Shown: positions 9,900-19,218, counted from the first letter of the stretch. The stretch is DNA of 64,000 nucleotides from Pseudomonas silvicola (GCF_026651855.1 NZ_CP093280.1:2582001-2646000), one strand, 5' to 3'. Made by a program: numbers and translations. The notes: generated by a model from the letters alone, not told the origin.

Positions 9900-10576
9900 C
9901 CTTACCCATCAGAAACCACCCCCGCCCCCCGGCGCCAGATGTAGATGAGTTGCTTCAGGACACCTACTTGTTGGTGATCGAGTTGCAGCAGGGCGCCGCG
10001 TTGCTTGAAACCGATCAGTTGCGCCAACGGTGCGTGACGCAAATCCAGCACGCCCGCGATCAGCTCGCGGCCGGTGGGATGAGCCAAGCCAGCATAGACG
10101 CCATCAGCCACGCCCAGTGTGCGTTGCTGGACGAAACCATCCTCAGTCGGGCCAAGGGCGATGTCCATGGTGTGTGGGCGCGCGAGCCCTTGCAGGCGCA
10201 ATTCTTCAACCGCCATCAGGCGGGGGAGTTCCTGTACGAAGAGCTGCGCGAACTGCTGGCCAGGCCAGTGGCCGACCCGCAAGTACTGACGGCTTACCAG
10301 CGCGTGTTGATGCTGGGTTTTCGGGGCCGCTATGTCGATGCCCAAGCCCCGGAGCGCGAGCGACTGGTGGCTGCGTTGAACGAGCGGGTCGCCCCCTTGG
10401 CCGTACACCACGCGATGCCGACCCAAGTGCGTTGCAGCGCCGGGCGCTGGCGACATCGTGCCGTCTCACCACTGGCTTGCTGGCTCGCCCCGGCGCTGCT
10501 GCTAGGGGCCATCTGGTGGGGGTTGGACCGCTACTTGGAGCACCTGGTGGCAACGCTTCTGGCGGGCCAGGCATGA
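9896..10576 (+). CDS. tssL: TssL, T6SS inner-membrane protein (DotU/IcmH family)
   Basis: TssL contributes the cytoplasmic hook domain of the membrane complex and contacts TssM and TssK. The 226 residues comprise the DotU cytoplasmic helical bundle (LLQDTYLLVIELQQGA, HAQCALLDETILSRA, FYEELRELL-like FLYEELRELL) and one C-terminal tail-anchor membrane segment at about residues 191-212 (CWLAPALLLGAIWWGLD). There is no peptidoglycan-binding domain on this TssL; that activity is on the next gene product. The start is ATGA over the tssK stop. Confidence 0.93.
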   Translation: MTLPIRNHPRPPAPDVDELLQDTYLLVIELQQGAALLETDQLRQRCVTQIQHARDQLAAGGMSQASIDAISHAQCALLDETILSRAKGDVHGVWAREPLQAQFFNRHQAGEFLYEELRELLARPVADPQVLTAYQRVLMLGFRGRYVDAQAPERERLVAALNERVAPLAVHHAMPTQVRCSAGRWRHRAVSPLACWLAPALLLGAIWWGLDRYLEHLVATLLAGQA

Positions 10577-10586
10577 GGGGCGGGCA

Positions 10587-12320
10587 ATGACGCTCAAGTT
10601 CACGCGCGCCTTGTGGGCGTGGGCTGGGGTGCTGGCGCTGACCCTGCTGGTTGTGGTGCCGCTTGGCCCCGTGCTGCGTGCTGTTCTGACGCTAGGCGTG
10701 CTGGTGACCGTCGCCACGGCGTGGGTGGTGTCCGGCCGCAGTGCCGCGCGCCTGGCAGCCGCCGTGGGGTTGGCCAGCGAAATGGTACTTCCGCCGCCGG
10801 GCTACCGTCTTCCCGTGGTGCTGGTGTGTGGCGATGGGCAACGCGGGCTGTTCAGTGGGGCATCAGCGGACCGGCCCGCGCCGCACATCACGGCCCAGGC
10901 CTGTTACATCCAGGTGGTCGAAATCGAACAGCTGCCGTTGATGGTAACGGGGGTGCTCGCCTTGCGCCCCGACTGGGCCGCGCAACTGTGTGTGATGTTC
11001 GTCGTCAATCTGGGCGAGCATGGCGATGCGCTGGGCCTGGCGGTGCGGGTGCGCAGTTTCTTCGATCAAATCACGGCGGCCCGTCGGCGCGGCGTGGATC
11101 TGCCCTTGCTGCAGATCAGCTATGTGCCCGCCGCCCGCGGCGCGGGCCCATGGTTCAGTTGGGAGGAGGGGGGGAGCGCCCCTCGGGTGCGCGAAGGTGC
11201 AACCAACTGTTCGTTGGCCGATTGGCAGCGCGAGCCATCCAGCACGGCTGAACAAGCGATCCGCCTGCAGGCCAGCGTGCAGGTCAACAGTGCCGGGGCC
11301 TGGCTGCAGCAGCACTACCGGACGGTCGGCGCGCACGTTCAATCTGGGCGCCAAGCGCCGGGGTTGGCAGTGGCGCATGCCGTGACCCTGATCCCCCCTT
11401 CCTCCGAGCACTCGCCCGGAAACCTGTGGCAGCAGTGGCTACGTGATCGGGCTGGGCTGCTCGGTGGGCACATGCCTGCGGCTGACGGGCTCGGGCCGTT
11501 GCCGTTTCCCGATGCATTGGTGCCGCTGCTGCCCATCAATCCCCGGCACACCCAACGCTTGCGCGCGACGGCCATCGCCGGTTGGTTATTGGCGCTGGCA
11601 GTGCTCGTTGCCCTGCTCAGTTCAGCCTGGCAGAACACCCTGTTGGTACGCCAGGTCACCGATGACCTGCGTCGTTACGACGTCGCCACCCGACCCTCTG
11701 TCCATCGCCAGCCCGAATTCGCGCAGCAGGCGCAGGCATTGCAGACGTTGCAAGACGACGCCACGCGCCTGCATCACCACTATCGTCATGGTGTCCCCTG
11801 GGCATTGGGGCTGGGGCTGTACCGTGGCGAGCCACTGCGCCTGCGGGTGCAGGCGTTGCTCGACCATCAGCCGGCGCTCCCCATGGCACCGGCCAGTCCC
11901 GCACTAGTGCGACTGGACAGCCTGGCGTTGTTTGGTAGCGGCAGTGCGCAACTCAAGCCAGGGTCCACCAAGGTGCTGGTGAACGCCCTCGTAGGCATCA
12001 AGGCCCAGTCGGGCTGGTTGATTCTGATCAGCGGGCATACCGATGCCACCGGTACCCCCGAGCACAACCTGCCGCTGTCCCGCGCGCGCGCCGCAGCCGT
12101 GCGTGACTGGATGCAGCGCATGGGGGATATCCCCGCCAGCTGTTTCGCGGTGCAGGGCTTTGGGGCCGATCAGCCGGTCGCCAGCAATGACACCGAGGGC
12201 GGGCGCGCAGCAAACCGACGCGTCGATATCCGCCTGGTACCGGAGGCGGGCGCTTGCGCGCTGTTTGCCGCGGAACCGGGCAGGCAACCCCAGTCGCATT
12301 CCGCGACGTCAAATCTCTAG
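10587..12320 (+). CDS. T6SS-associated inner-membrane protein with C-terminal OmpA domain
   Basis: The 577 residues begin with two membrane segments (about residues 8-28 and 33-50). A cytoplasmic domain of about 270 residues follows, then a third membrane segment (about 330-350) and a periplasmic OmpA-like peptidoglycan-binding domain (about 444-555, with ISGHTDATGTPEHNLPLSRARA and NRRVDIRL). This supplies the peptidoglycan anchor missing from the short TssL, as TagL does elsewhere. The cytoplasmic domain resembles the TssM layout: a strand-loop LPVVLVCGDGQRGLFSG where a nucleotide-binding loop would sit, and a later helix VRVRSFFDQITAARRRG. No Walker A is visible. The gene lies 10 bases after tssL. 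Confidence 0.85.
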   Translation: MTLKFTRALWAWAGVLALTLLVVVPLGPVLRAVLTLGVLVTVATAWVVSGRSAARLAAAVGLASEMVLPPPGYRLPVVLVCGDGQRGLFSGASADRPAPHITAQACYIQVVEIEQLPLMVTGVLALRPDWAAQLCVMFVVNLGEHGDALGLAVRVRSFFDQITAARRRGVDLPLLQISYVPAARGAGPWFSWEEGGSAPRVREGATNCSLADWQREPSSTAEQAIRLQASVQVNSAGAWLQQHYRTVGAHVQSGRQAPGLAVAHAVTLIPPSSEHSPGNLWQQWLRDRAGLLGGHMPAADGLGPLPFPDALVPLLPINPRHTQRLRATAIAGWLLALAVLVALLSSAWQNTLLVRQVTDDLRRYDVATRPSVHRQPEFAQQAQALQTLQDDATRLHHHYRHGVPWALGLGLYRGEPLRLRVQALLDHQPALPMAPASPALVRLDSLALFGSGSAQLKPGSTKVLVNALVGIKAQSGWLILISGHTDATGTPEHNLPLSRARAAAVRDWMQRMGDIPASCFAVQGFGADQPVASNDTEGGRAANRRVDIRLVPEAGACALFAAEPGRQPQSHSATSNL

Positions 12321-12332
12321 AAGGAGCATTAC

Positions 12333-12824
12333 ATGGCTATTCCCGTTTACCTCTGGCTGAAAGATGACGGCGACGCTGACATCAAGGGTTCGGTTGATGT
12401 GCAAAACCGCGAGGGCAGCGTCGAGGTGGTCGCCCAGGACCACAAGCTGTACATCCCCACCGACAACAGCACCGGCAAGCTGACCGGTGCGCGCATCCAC
12501 ACGCCGTTCATGTTCACCAAGGAAATCGACGCCAGCACGCCGTACCTCTACAAGGCCGTCAGCACCGGCCAGACCCTCAAGAGCGCCGAGTTCAAGTGGT
12601 ATCGCATCAACGATGCGGGGCAGGAAGTGGAGTATTTCAATACCACCCTGGAGAACGTGAAAGTGGTGAAAGTCGCGCCCAAGATGCATGACGTCAAAGA
12701 CCCCGCCAAGGAAAAGCATAATCACCTGGAGGAGATCGAACTGCGCTACGAGAAGATCACCTGGACCTACAAGGACGGCAACATCATCCATTCCGACGCC
12801 TGGAGCGAACGCCAGAGCGCCTGA
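12333..12824 (+). CDS. hcp: Hcp, T6SS inner tube protein (TssD)
   Basis: Hcp forms the hexameric rings of the expelled tube. The 163-residue protein starts MAIPVYLWLKDDGDADIKGS, close to known Pseudomonas Hcp sequences. It retains the family features: RIHTPFMFTKEIDASTPYLY, a loop with VEYFNTTLENVKVV, and EEIELRYEKITWTYKDG at the end. A strong AAGGAG site lies 7 bases before the ATG, fitting the high expression Hcp needs. The following 101 bases hold no recognised gene. Confidence 0.96.
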   Translation: MAIPVYLWLKDDGDADIKGSVDVQNREGSVEVVAQDHKLYIPTDNSTGKLTGARIHTPFMFTKEIDASTPYLYKAVSTGQTLKSAEFKWYRINDAGQEVEYFNTTLENVKVVKVAPKMHDVKDPAKEKHNHLEEIELRYEKITWTYKDGNIIHSDAWSERQSA

Positions 12825-12925
12825 CCTGAAGCTGCCTGGCCGGGCGTCCTCTCGCGGGTGTTCGGCCAGGCGCAGCAGGCTTTCGCACGTGCCGCTCCGC
12901 TGAACCTTCGAACAAGGACGTAGCC

Positions 12926-13099
12926 ATGGTCCCTACCGCCAGCCGTTTGCTTCGCCGCGCCAACCTCCACTGCGTCCAGGCACGGAGCGCGGGCGCCCCG
13001 CTGTGCCCGGGCCGCGCCTGCGCCTACCTGGGCACCCTGATGAAAACGCCTGGGTTCTTGGCCTGCCAGGTCACCGAGTCCGCAGGAAGTGAGGCATGA
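12926..13099 (+). CDS. Small 57-residue ORF between hcp and vgrG, unknown
   Basis: An ATG preceded by AAGGACG at 6-8 bases opens a 57-codon frame whose stop overlaps the vgrG start as ATGA. The product begins MVPTASRLLRRANLHCVQAR and has five cysteines, a basic character and no membrane segment or signal. Third codon positions are strongly GC-biased, as in real genes here. I do not recognise it. It may be a genuine small T6SS-associated protein, or a leader that couples translation into vgrG; chance is not excluded at this length and GC content. Confidence 0.4.
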   Translation: MVPTASRLLRRANLHCVQARSAGAPLCPGRACAYLGTLMKTPGFLACQVTESAGSEA

Positions 13100-15498
13100 A
13101 CCTGCGTGATCAGCTATCAGTCTTCTTCGACCACAGCCGCCACCGCCTGGACATCACCGGCCTCCAGGCCCCTGTGAGTGTCCTGGCCTTCGAAGGCGAA
13201 GAACGCCTGAGCCAGTGCTTCACCTACCGCATCGAATTCACCAGCCCCGAACAGGATATCGACGTGGGCACCCTGTTCGGCCGCAAGGCGCGCTTTCATC
13301 TCTACCCCGCGCCTCAGAAGCCGCTTTACCGCGGCCAGGTCATCCCCGAGCCCCAGCCGCTGCGCACTTTCCACGGCGTGCTTACCCAGTTCCGCCGCCT
13401 GTCCGGCTCGCGCGACGAAGCCCGCTACGAAGTCACCCTGCAGCCGCGCCTGGCCCTGGCGGGCCGCGGCAAGCAGTGCCGCATCTACCAGCACCTGTCG
13501 GTGCCGGAAATCGTCAAGCGCATCCTCAAGACCCGCCACGCCTTCGAAGACTACGAGTTCCATTTCCGCCTGGTACGCACCTACCCCCAGCGCGAACAGG
13601 TCATGCAGTACGACGAAAGTGACCTGGCCTTCATCGAGCGCCTGCTGGCCGAGGTCGGCATCTGGTACTGCTTCGTCAACCACGAAAAGGCCCCCCTGAC
13701 CGTGGTGGAGTTCCACGATCACGTGGTCGGCTACGCATTCGACGTCGCGCTGCCGTACTACCCGCAGGCGGGGTTGGCCAAGGACGGCGAGGACAGCGTG
13801 TGGAACCTGCAGACCCACCACCAGGTGGTCGAGCAGCACGTCAGCGTGCGCACCTACCGCTACCGAGACGCCAAGGCCTGGCTCGACACCGAGATGGACC
13901 AGACCCGCGGCGCCACCACCACCTACGGCGAGGCCTACCACTTCGGCGACGGCTACGCCGCCCTGGGCGACCGCCACGCCTACCGCGACGACCTGGCGCC
14001 GGAAACCGGCGTCTTCTACGCGCGCATCCGCCACGAACGCTACCTCAACGACCAGTTGCGCCTGAGCGGCACCACCAGCAGCCCGACCCTGGCGCCACGT
14101 CAGGTGGTGACCATCAGCGGCGGCGCGCCCAAGGCCTTCGCGCCGCGCGTGGTCATCACCCAACTGAGCACCTGCGCCGCCCGCGACCGCAGCTTCATCG
14201 CCCGCTTCAGCGGCATCCCGTTCAACGACGACGTGTGCTTTCGCCCGCCGCACCTGGCCAAGCCGATCATGGCCGGCACCGTGCCGGCGCGCATCACCAG
14301 CCACACCGTCAACGACCCCTACAGCCACATCGACCTGGAAGGCCGCTACCGCGTCAGCTTCCTGTTCGACCGCGACACCTGGCAAGCCGGCCGTGAAAGC
14401 CTGTGGCTGCGCCTGGCCCGCCCCTACGCCGGCACCACCCACGGCCTGCACCTGCCCTTGCTGGCGGGCACCGAAGTGGCGGTGGCGTTCGAACAGGGCG
14501 ACCCCGATCGGCCCTACATCGCCCACGCCCTGCACGACAACCTGCGCCCCGACCCGGTGACGTTGCGCAACTACAAACGCAACGTACTGCGCACGCCGGC
14601 CAACAACAAATTGCGCATGGACGACACGCGCGGCGAAGAGCACGTCAAGCTCAGCACCGATTTTGGCGGCAAGAGCCAGTTGAACCTGGGGCACCTGGTG
14701 GATGCGCAGAAGCGCAAGCGAGGGGAGGGGTTTGAACTGCGCACGGATCACTGGGGGGCGATTCGGGCGGGCAAGGGGGTGTTCATCAGTGCCGATGGGC
14801 AGGCCAAGGCAAGTGCTGATACGTTGGCCATGGAGCCGGCAAACGCCTCGGTCGAAGGTGCCTTGGCGCAGTTGAACCAGTGGCAGGGGATTGCAGAGGC
14901 TCATCACAGCCGCCCGCCCGCCCGCCGCGGTTTGCAGAAGCTGCAAGCCGATTTAAAACAGCTTCACGCTCCGGCCATTCTCCTCAGCGCCCCTCAAGGA
15001 ATTGGTGCCGTCACGCCAGCAGGTCTGTTGCTCAAAAGTGGCGACGCGCTTCACATGCAAACGGATGACGATCTCCACCTGGCAGCGTCGCAACGCTTAT
15101 TTGCGCACGCTAACGAAGGTATTTCCCTGCTGGCCCAGCAGGAAGGGGTGCGTCTGGTTTCGGGCAAGGGCCCCCTGGAAATCGAATCTCACGGAGATGT
15201 GCTCAACCTGGTTGCGCAGCAAGACATCACCGTTCAATCAGTGCAAGGCCATCTGCAACTGACGGCCAAGAATGGAATCACGCTGGGATGTGGCGGGGCT
15301 TTCATTCGGATTACTCCGCAAGGCGAGATTCAGATTCATGGCCCCGGTCTCATCAGTATAAAGGGGCAGCACCGCTTCGATGGCCCCGACAGCCAAGCGT
15401 TTCCATTACCAGAGCTGCCAGGTTCCGTGTGCAGAGAGTGCCTCAAACGGGCGCGCGCCACCGCGCAGGCTTTGACGTTCAGGGAGGAACAGGCATGA
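13096..15498 (+). CDS. vgrG: VgrG, T6SS spike protein (TssI)
   Basis: VgrG caps the Hcp tube and carries effectors. The 800 residues start with the gp27-like region (RLDITGLQAPVSVLAFEGEE, a standard VgrG opening). The gp5-like OB and needle region follows at about residues 400-500 (HIDLEGRYRVSFLFDRD, LHLPLLAGTEVAVAFEQGDPDRP). Next comes a DUF2345 extension at about 600-770 and a short Cys-bearing tail, VCRECLKRA. The DUF2345 region suggests docking of a cargo through the adaptor encoded next. Codon use becomes more AT-rich from about base 14880, as in the genes that follow. The ATGA overlap at the end couples it to the adaptor. Confidence 0.96.
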   Translation: MNLRDQLSVFFDHSRHRLDITGLQAPVSVLAFEGEERLSQCFTYRIEFTSPEQDIDVGTLFGRKARFHLYPAPQKPLYRGQVIPEPQPLRTFHGVLTQFRRLSGSRDEARYEVTLQPRLALAGRGKQCRIYQHLSVPEIVKRILKTRHAFEDYEFHFRLVRTYPQREQVMQYDESDLAFIERLLAEVGIWYCFVNHEKAPLTVVEFHDHVVGYAFDVALPYYPQAGLAKDGEDSVWNLQTHHQVVEQHVSVRTYRYRDAKAWLDTEMDQTRGATTTYGEAYHFGDGYAALGDRHAYRDDLAPETGVFYARIRHERYLNDQLRLSGTTSSPTLAPRQVVTISGGAPKAFAPRVVITQLSTCAARDRSFIARFSGIPFNDDVCFRPPHLAKPIMAGTVPARITSHTVNDPYSHIDLEGRYRVSFLFDRDTWQAGRESLWLRLARPYAGTTHGLHLPLLAGTEVAVAFEQGDPDRPYIAHALHDNLRPDPVTLRNYKRNVLRTPANNKLRMDDTRGEEHVKLSTDFGGKSQLNLGHLVDAQKRKRGEGFELRTDHWGAIRAGKGVFISADGQAKASADTLAMEPANASVEGALAQLNQWQGIAEAHHSRPPARRGLQKLQADLKQLHAPAILLSAPQGIGAVTPAGLLLKSGDALHMQTDDDLHLAASQRLFAHANEGISLLAQQEGVRLVSGKGPLEIESHGDVLNLVAQQDITVQSVQGHLQLTAKNGITLGCGGAFIRITPQGEIQIHGPGLISIKGQHRFDGPDSQAFPLPELPGSVCRECLKRARATAQALTFREEQA

Positions 15499-16265
15499 CC
15501 GGCGCCCAGGTGAAAGACTGGCTGGAATTATTGGAATACGGCTGCACACAGGCGTCCACCACGTGCCTCGACGTCATCATCGACCAAGCCGGCCGCGACG
15601 AGCCCATTCTGCCCGGTGTACTGAGCGTGGAACCTCCGCTGCCTTGGCAGTCGCTGTTCGACGGTTTACCGGAAGAGGGCGCTGTAGAGGTAGCGCCGCT
15701 GATGGTCCGTGTCGACTTCTCTCAACCGCTGCAACGCCAGTGGCTAGTGGGGCTGACGCATGAGCTGCAGGGACAGGACCAGTTACTGGTGCTGGCATCA
15801 TTATGGCCCTTCCAGGCCTTGGCCGAACACCTTGGCCAGTGCCTGGAGGCACGCCATGGCCGTCGCACCGGATTGCTGAGATTTTATGATCCCAGGGTTT
15901 TTCCGTTGTTGTTCAGCCGCGTCCTAACGGCGGACCAACAAGCGCCGCTCTTGCTGCCCGCCGTGTTTTGGAGTTGGCAGGATCGCGATGGCAAGGCTCA
16001 GTGCTTGCCGGGTGTTGCCGGCTTACCTCTAGATGACGTGCGGTCGCTGCCGTTATTGCTGAGCGACGACCAGATTCAGGCGTTGAGTTGCTGTAGTGAA
16101 GCCACTCTTGCAATCGCCACTGCAGAGGAGGCGTTGTTTGGTGGCTGCAGCCCTGAGCAGCGCTTTCAGGCTTGCTACGGCGTGTTGCTGGAAGCTTGTC
16201 AGGCAGGCTTGCTGCTTGCTACTGAGCGGACTGCCTACCTCCTTGACAGGGCGGGCAGCGCATGA
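15495..16265 (+). CDS. DUF4123 protein, probable T6SS effector adaptor (Tap/Tec type)
   Basis: DUF4123 proteins are chaperones that load an effector onto its cognate VgrG. The 256 residues show the usual features: a Trp/Leu-rich N-terminus, YAVIDQAG-like VIIDQAGRDEPILPG, a long central region with LVLASLWPFQALAEHLGQCL, and HGRRTGLLRFYDPRVFPLLF, the conserved RFYDPRV segment. The gene starts inside the vgrG stop and is followed by the predicted immunity and effector genes. This is the canonical vgrG-adaptor-effector layout. It most likely delivers the Tle1-type lipase encoded 0.7 kb downstream. Confidence 0.9.
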   Translation: MTGAQVKDWLELLEYGCTQASTTCLDVIIDQAGRDEPILPGVLSVEPPLPWQSLFDGLPEEGAVEVAPLMVRVDFSQPLQRQWLVGLTHELQGQDQLLVLASLWPFQALAEHLGQCLEARHGRRTGLLRFYDPRVFPLLFSRVLTADQQAPLLLPAVFWSWQDRDGKAQCLPGVAGLPLDDVRSLPLLLSDDQIQALSCCSEATLAIATAEEALFGGCSPEQRFQACYGVLLEACQAGLLLATERTAYLLDRAGSA

Positions 16266-16960
16266 TCTCGAGCAGATTTTGCCAAACAGCGCAGTCCGAC
16301 ATGCTTGTCGGAGGAACGGACATGCCCGTTCTGAACTGCTCTCCCGTTCCAACATGGAAGCTGCTCATCAACCATTCGATGCATTGGTTGGGCATGTCCG
16401 GACGATCTTCAGTTGTAACGCCTCTGTTCCGTCCGGCTCAAGCAGGCAGCGTAATGCGCGCCAGTGGGTACGCATTGTTAGCGGCGGTCGTTAGTCTGGA
16501 TGCCGGGGCCAGTGCCATTTATGGCATCAACCACACGGATCTAGCGATCACCCGATTTAGCGTCAATGGACGCTCAGGGATCGACACTATTGGTCCCCAT
16601 CAGGGCGGCGGAGGTGGGTGCTGCTATGTTGCGCCCAAGCATTGGATGCCGGGGATGACCGTTGAAGTTGATTGGCAGACCGGGGCTAGTGCCGCAAGCA
16701 AGCTCGCTGATGAGTTTCCAGGATTCTCAGACGAAGTAAAGTACGACGAATGGCTTGATAAGTTGGAGGCGCAGAGGCGAAAACATTCTCGGCAGGTGTT
16801 GGTTCCCGATTACACCGATCAAAAAGTATGCGGCATCACCGTCCATTTTTTGCCTTGCGATGAAATACAGGTCACCACTTCCTGTTTCGCCTTTCGCAGC
16901 CCCGAATATCCAATCAAGACGCCATTGCTCCCGCAGGCGCCGGAGGTATGCCCGAAATGA
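16262..16960 (+). CDS. DUF3304 protein, candidate immunity protein for the lipase effector
   Basis: The C-terminal 165 residues carry the DUF3304 pattern: IYGINHTDLAITRFSVNG, GGGGGCCYVAP and WMPGMTVEVDWQTG. DUF3304 genes are often found next to T6SS lipase genes. An internal ATG at 16454 begins MRASGYALLAAVVSLDAGAS, which looks like a signal peptide, so the true mature form may be exported to the periplasm, where an immunity protein against a phospholipase would act. The upstream ATG is kept because it overlaps the adaptor stop as ATGA, but residues 1-64 look atypical and may be untranslated. Immunity function is inferred from position only. Confidence 0.7.
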   Translation: MISSRFCQTAQSDMLVGGTDMPVLNCSPVPTWKLLINHSMHWLGMSGRSSVVTPLFRPAQAGSVMRASGYALLAAVVSLDAGASAIYGINHTDLAITRFSVNGRSGIDTIGPHQGGGGGCCYVAPKHWMPGMTVEVDWQTGASAASKLADEFPGFSDEVKYDEWLDKLEAQRRKHSRQVLVPDYTDQKVCGITVHFLPCDEIQVTTSCFAFRSPEYPIKTPLLPQAPEVCPK

Positions 16961-19218
16961 AACATGCACCTGTCTGGTATCCGCCAGCGTTCCCAATTGA
17001 GGGGCGTCTGCCGCAGAGCGTCAATCAGGTGCAGGAGAATATCCTGCGCCAATGCGAACTGGAGCGGGGCTATCACGACGCCCTGTGTCTAGCCGCAGGC
17101 TATCGCGTGACTCCTCCCTGCTGCAAAACCCTGCACATCAGCCTTTTCTTCGACGGAACCGGCAATAATCTCCATAACGACCTAATAACAGCCACTACTC
17201 CACACCCCACGAATATAGCGCGGCTATTCCGTGCCACCATCGGCGACGGTATTGCAGGCGGTACTGGCCACCTTGGACCGCGGGGAGTAGGTTTGACTGA
17301 TGCGGAAGGCACAGGTCATGGGCAGTATTTCAAGTATTACATGCCAGGGGTCGGCACGCCCTTTGCCGAAGTAGGTGACCTTGACTACACCACGCTGGGC
17401 CTGGCGGGAGGCAGGCTGGGTGAGGAGCGTATCAACTGGGCCTTGCTGATGATCATCGATGCATTGCGACGCACCCTCGGCCAGCCAGGGTTGGATAACG
17501 AGGCGCTGCGAGTCGCGGTCAAGGCGATGGGGACTTGGGTCGGCATGGGAGCAATTACGGGACGAGCCAACCGTGCTACCCAGTTCGCGAAGCAGATCAA
17601 GGCTTTTGAAAAGCCACTGCGCAGTGCGCTGGTGCAACCACAGCCTGGGCAGTCGAAATTATTGGGTATCAAGTTGTATGTGTATGGGTTTTCCCGCGGG
17701 GCTGCTGCAGCACGGGCTTTTGTCAGCTGGCTGAATGAGCTGCTGCGAGGGAGGTCGATTTTCATGGTGGGCGACCTCGAAATTCCTGTCAGTGTCGAGT
17801 ATTTGGGTGTGCTGGATACCGTTGCCTCTGTAGGCATAGCTGATCTCTTGCCAGGGGCCAGCGGTCATATGGGATGGGCAGACGGTAATCAGGAGTTGCC
17901 GAGCAGTAGGCTGGTTAAACGTTGTTTGCACTTGGTAGCCAGCCACGAGCAGCGTCTCTGTTTTCCGTTGGAGTCAATTCGACGTCAAAGTGGAGATTAT
18001 CCAAGCAACTCCCAAGAGGTGATCTATCCGGGAATGCATTCGGACATTGGGGGGGGATATCCTCCTGCCGACCAAGGTAAGGCGACAGCTAGAGATGATC
18101 GGTTACTGTTGTCGCAGGTGATTTTAAATGATCTTTATGCCGATGCATTGTGTCATGGGGCGCCGCTGAAAGTCCTTAAAAGTAATTTGCCGCTTAGTTT
18201 GCGTGGCGAGTTCTGGAGGGTGATGGACCCTGACGTCTTCGCATACTTTACAATTTCTCCCGAGCTGATTGCTCGTTTCAATGCCTGGCGCCAGATTACC
18301 TTGGCAGTTTCTTCTAACTCGGAATTTGAGGTCGCCGAACAATCGGCTCAATACCTCCCAGTTCCTGCGGACACACACCTGGAACGAGCCATCCGCGCCC
18401 AAATGGGCTGGCTCACCGCCTGGCGAATCGACCGCTATGCCTTCGCCAGTCTGCACGACCGTCCCTTTTATAGACAGGCCACCGATACTCATACAGACCC
18501 TATGGAGCGAAAGCGCGCGGAGAAAAGCCGCAATGATCAACAGTCGAGAATAGAGACAAAGCGTAAAGAACAACTTGCATTGGAACGCGACAGCAATGGG
18601 CTAAGGATTCCACTTGAGCCCGGCATCCCGGACTTTGATCCTGATATTGCAAAAACTCAACTTCGCGAAGCGTCTGAAGAATTCGCCGCCGCATACCGCG
18701 ATCCAAAACGACTGGTGTCGTCGTTGCGCCAATTGGCCCCTGCCAAGAGCGCTCCTGCGTACGTCATGCGTGTCATTACTGCGGATGCGCGCATGGAAGG
18801 CCAACAGATGAAAGCGGATGGCCAAGCAAAGGTCAGCCTACTGTTCCCGCCACTTTCCGGCTACCGCAGCCATCTTGATGAAAACACCCGTGGTTTTGTC
18901 GATGAGCTGCGCAACGCAACGCTGGCGGAGGGTTTGTTGCGTTCTCTGTTCGATGATCAGGTGCACGACTCCCGCGCGTGGTTTCTGTACTCATTGGGGC
19001 GCGAGCCGCTAGGCAGCTATTTCCGTGAACGCATGGTTTTCTTCGGCGAAGCCAGCCGCCGGGAGGTGGCAATGCATACCGAGAGTGATGCCACGTGCGT
19101 GGCGGGCATGGAAAAGGGCATGGACCCGGAGCACATCGCTCAAGCGCAGCAGGCCATAAAAAATCGCTGGGAGGCTTACCATGCGGCAGCCAAGGAGGTG
19201 ACTGATGGCTTGGCTTGA
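16957..19218 (+). CDS. Tle1-type T6SS phospholipase effector (DUF2235)
   Basis: Tle1 enzymes hydrolyse membrane phospholipids in target cells. From the chosen start the protein has 753 residues. It shows the DUF2235 alpha/beta-hydrolase landmarks: LFFDGTGNN (63-71), nucleophile elbow GFSRG with Ser246, VLDTVASVG with Asp287, and GMHSDIGGGY with His361. These give a plausible Ser-Asp-His triad in the Tle1 order. The C-terminal half is helical and unassigned. The start at 16957 is preferred over 16948 because GGAGG at 16942-16946 lies 10 bases before it but only one before the other; it also overlaps the upstream stop as ATGA. Codon use is more AT-rich than the T6SS core. Confidence 0.9.
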   Translation: MKHAPVWYPPAFPIEGRLPQSVNQVQENILRQCELERGYHDALCLAAGYRVTPPCCKTLHISLFFDGTGNNLHNDLITATTPHPTNIARLFRATIGDGIAGGTGHLGPRGVGLTDAEGTGHGQYFKYYMPGVGTPFAEVGDLDYTTLGLAGGRLGEERINWALLMIIDALRRTLGQPGLDNEALRVAVKAMGTWVGMGAITGRANRATQFAKQIKAFEKPLRSALVQPQPGQSKLLGIKLYVYGFSRGAAAARAFVSWLNELLRGRSIFMVGDLEIPVSVEYLGVLDTVASVGIADLLPGASGHMGWADGNQELPSSRLVKRCLHLVASHEQRLCFPLESIRRQSGDYPSNSQEVIYPGMHSDIGGGYPPADQGKATARDDRLLLSQVILNDLYADALCHGAPLKVLKSNLPLSLRGEFWRVMDPDVFAYFTISPELIARFNAWRQITLAVSSNSEFEVAEQSAQYLPVPADTHLERAIRAQMGWLTAWRIDRYAFASLHDRPFYRQATDTHTDPMERKRAEKSRNDQQSRIETKRKEQLALERDSNGLRIPLEPGIPDFDPDIAKTQLREASEEFAAAYRDPKRLVSSLRQLAPAKSAPAYVMRVITADARMEGQQMKADGQAKVSLLFPPLSGYRSHLDENTRGFVDELRNATLAEGLLRSLFDDQVHDSRAWFLYSLGREPLGSYFRERMVFFGEASRREVAMHTESDATCVAGMEKGMDPEHIAQAQQAIKNRWEAYHAAAKEVTDGLA

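Noticed and set aside
13117-14946. 609-codon antisense frame over vgrG
   Set aside because: Its residues are Val/Ala/Gly/His-rich shadow of GC3 codons on the other strand; VgrG on the plus strand is certain.
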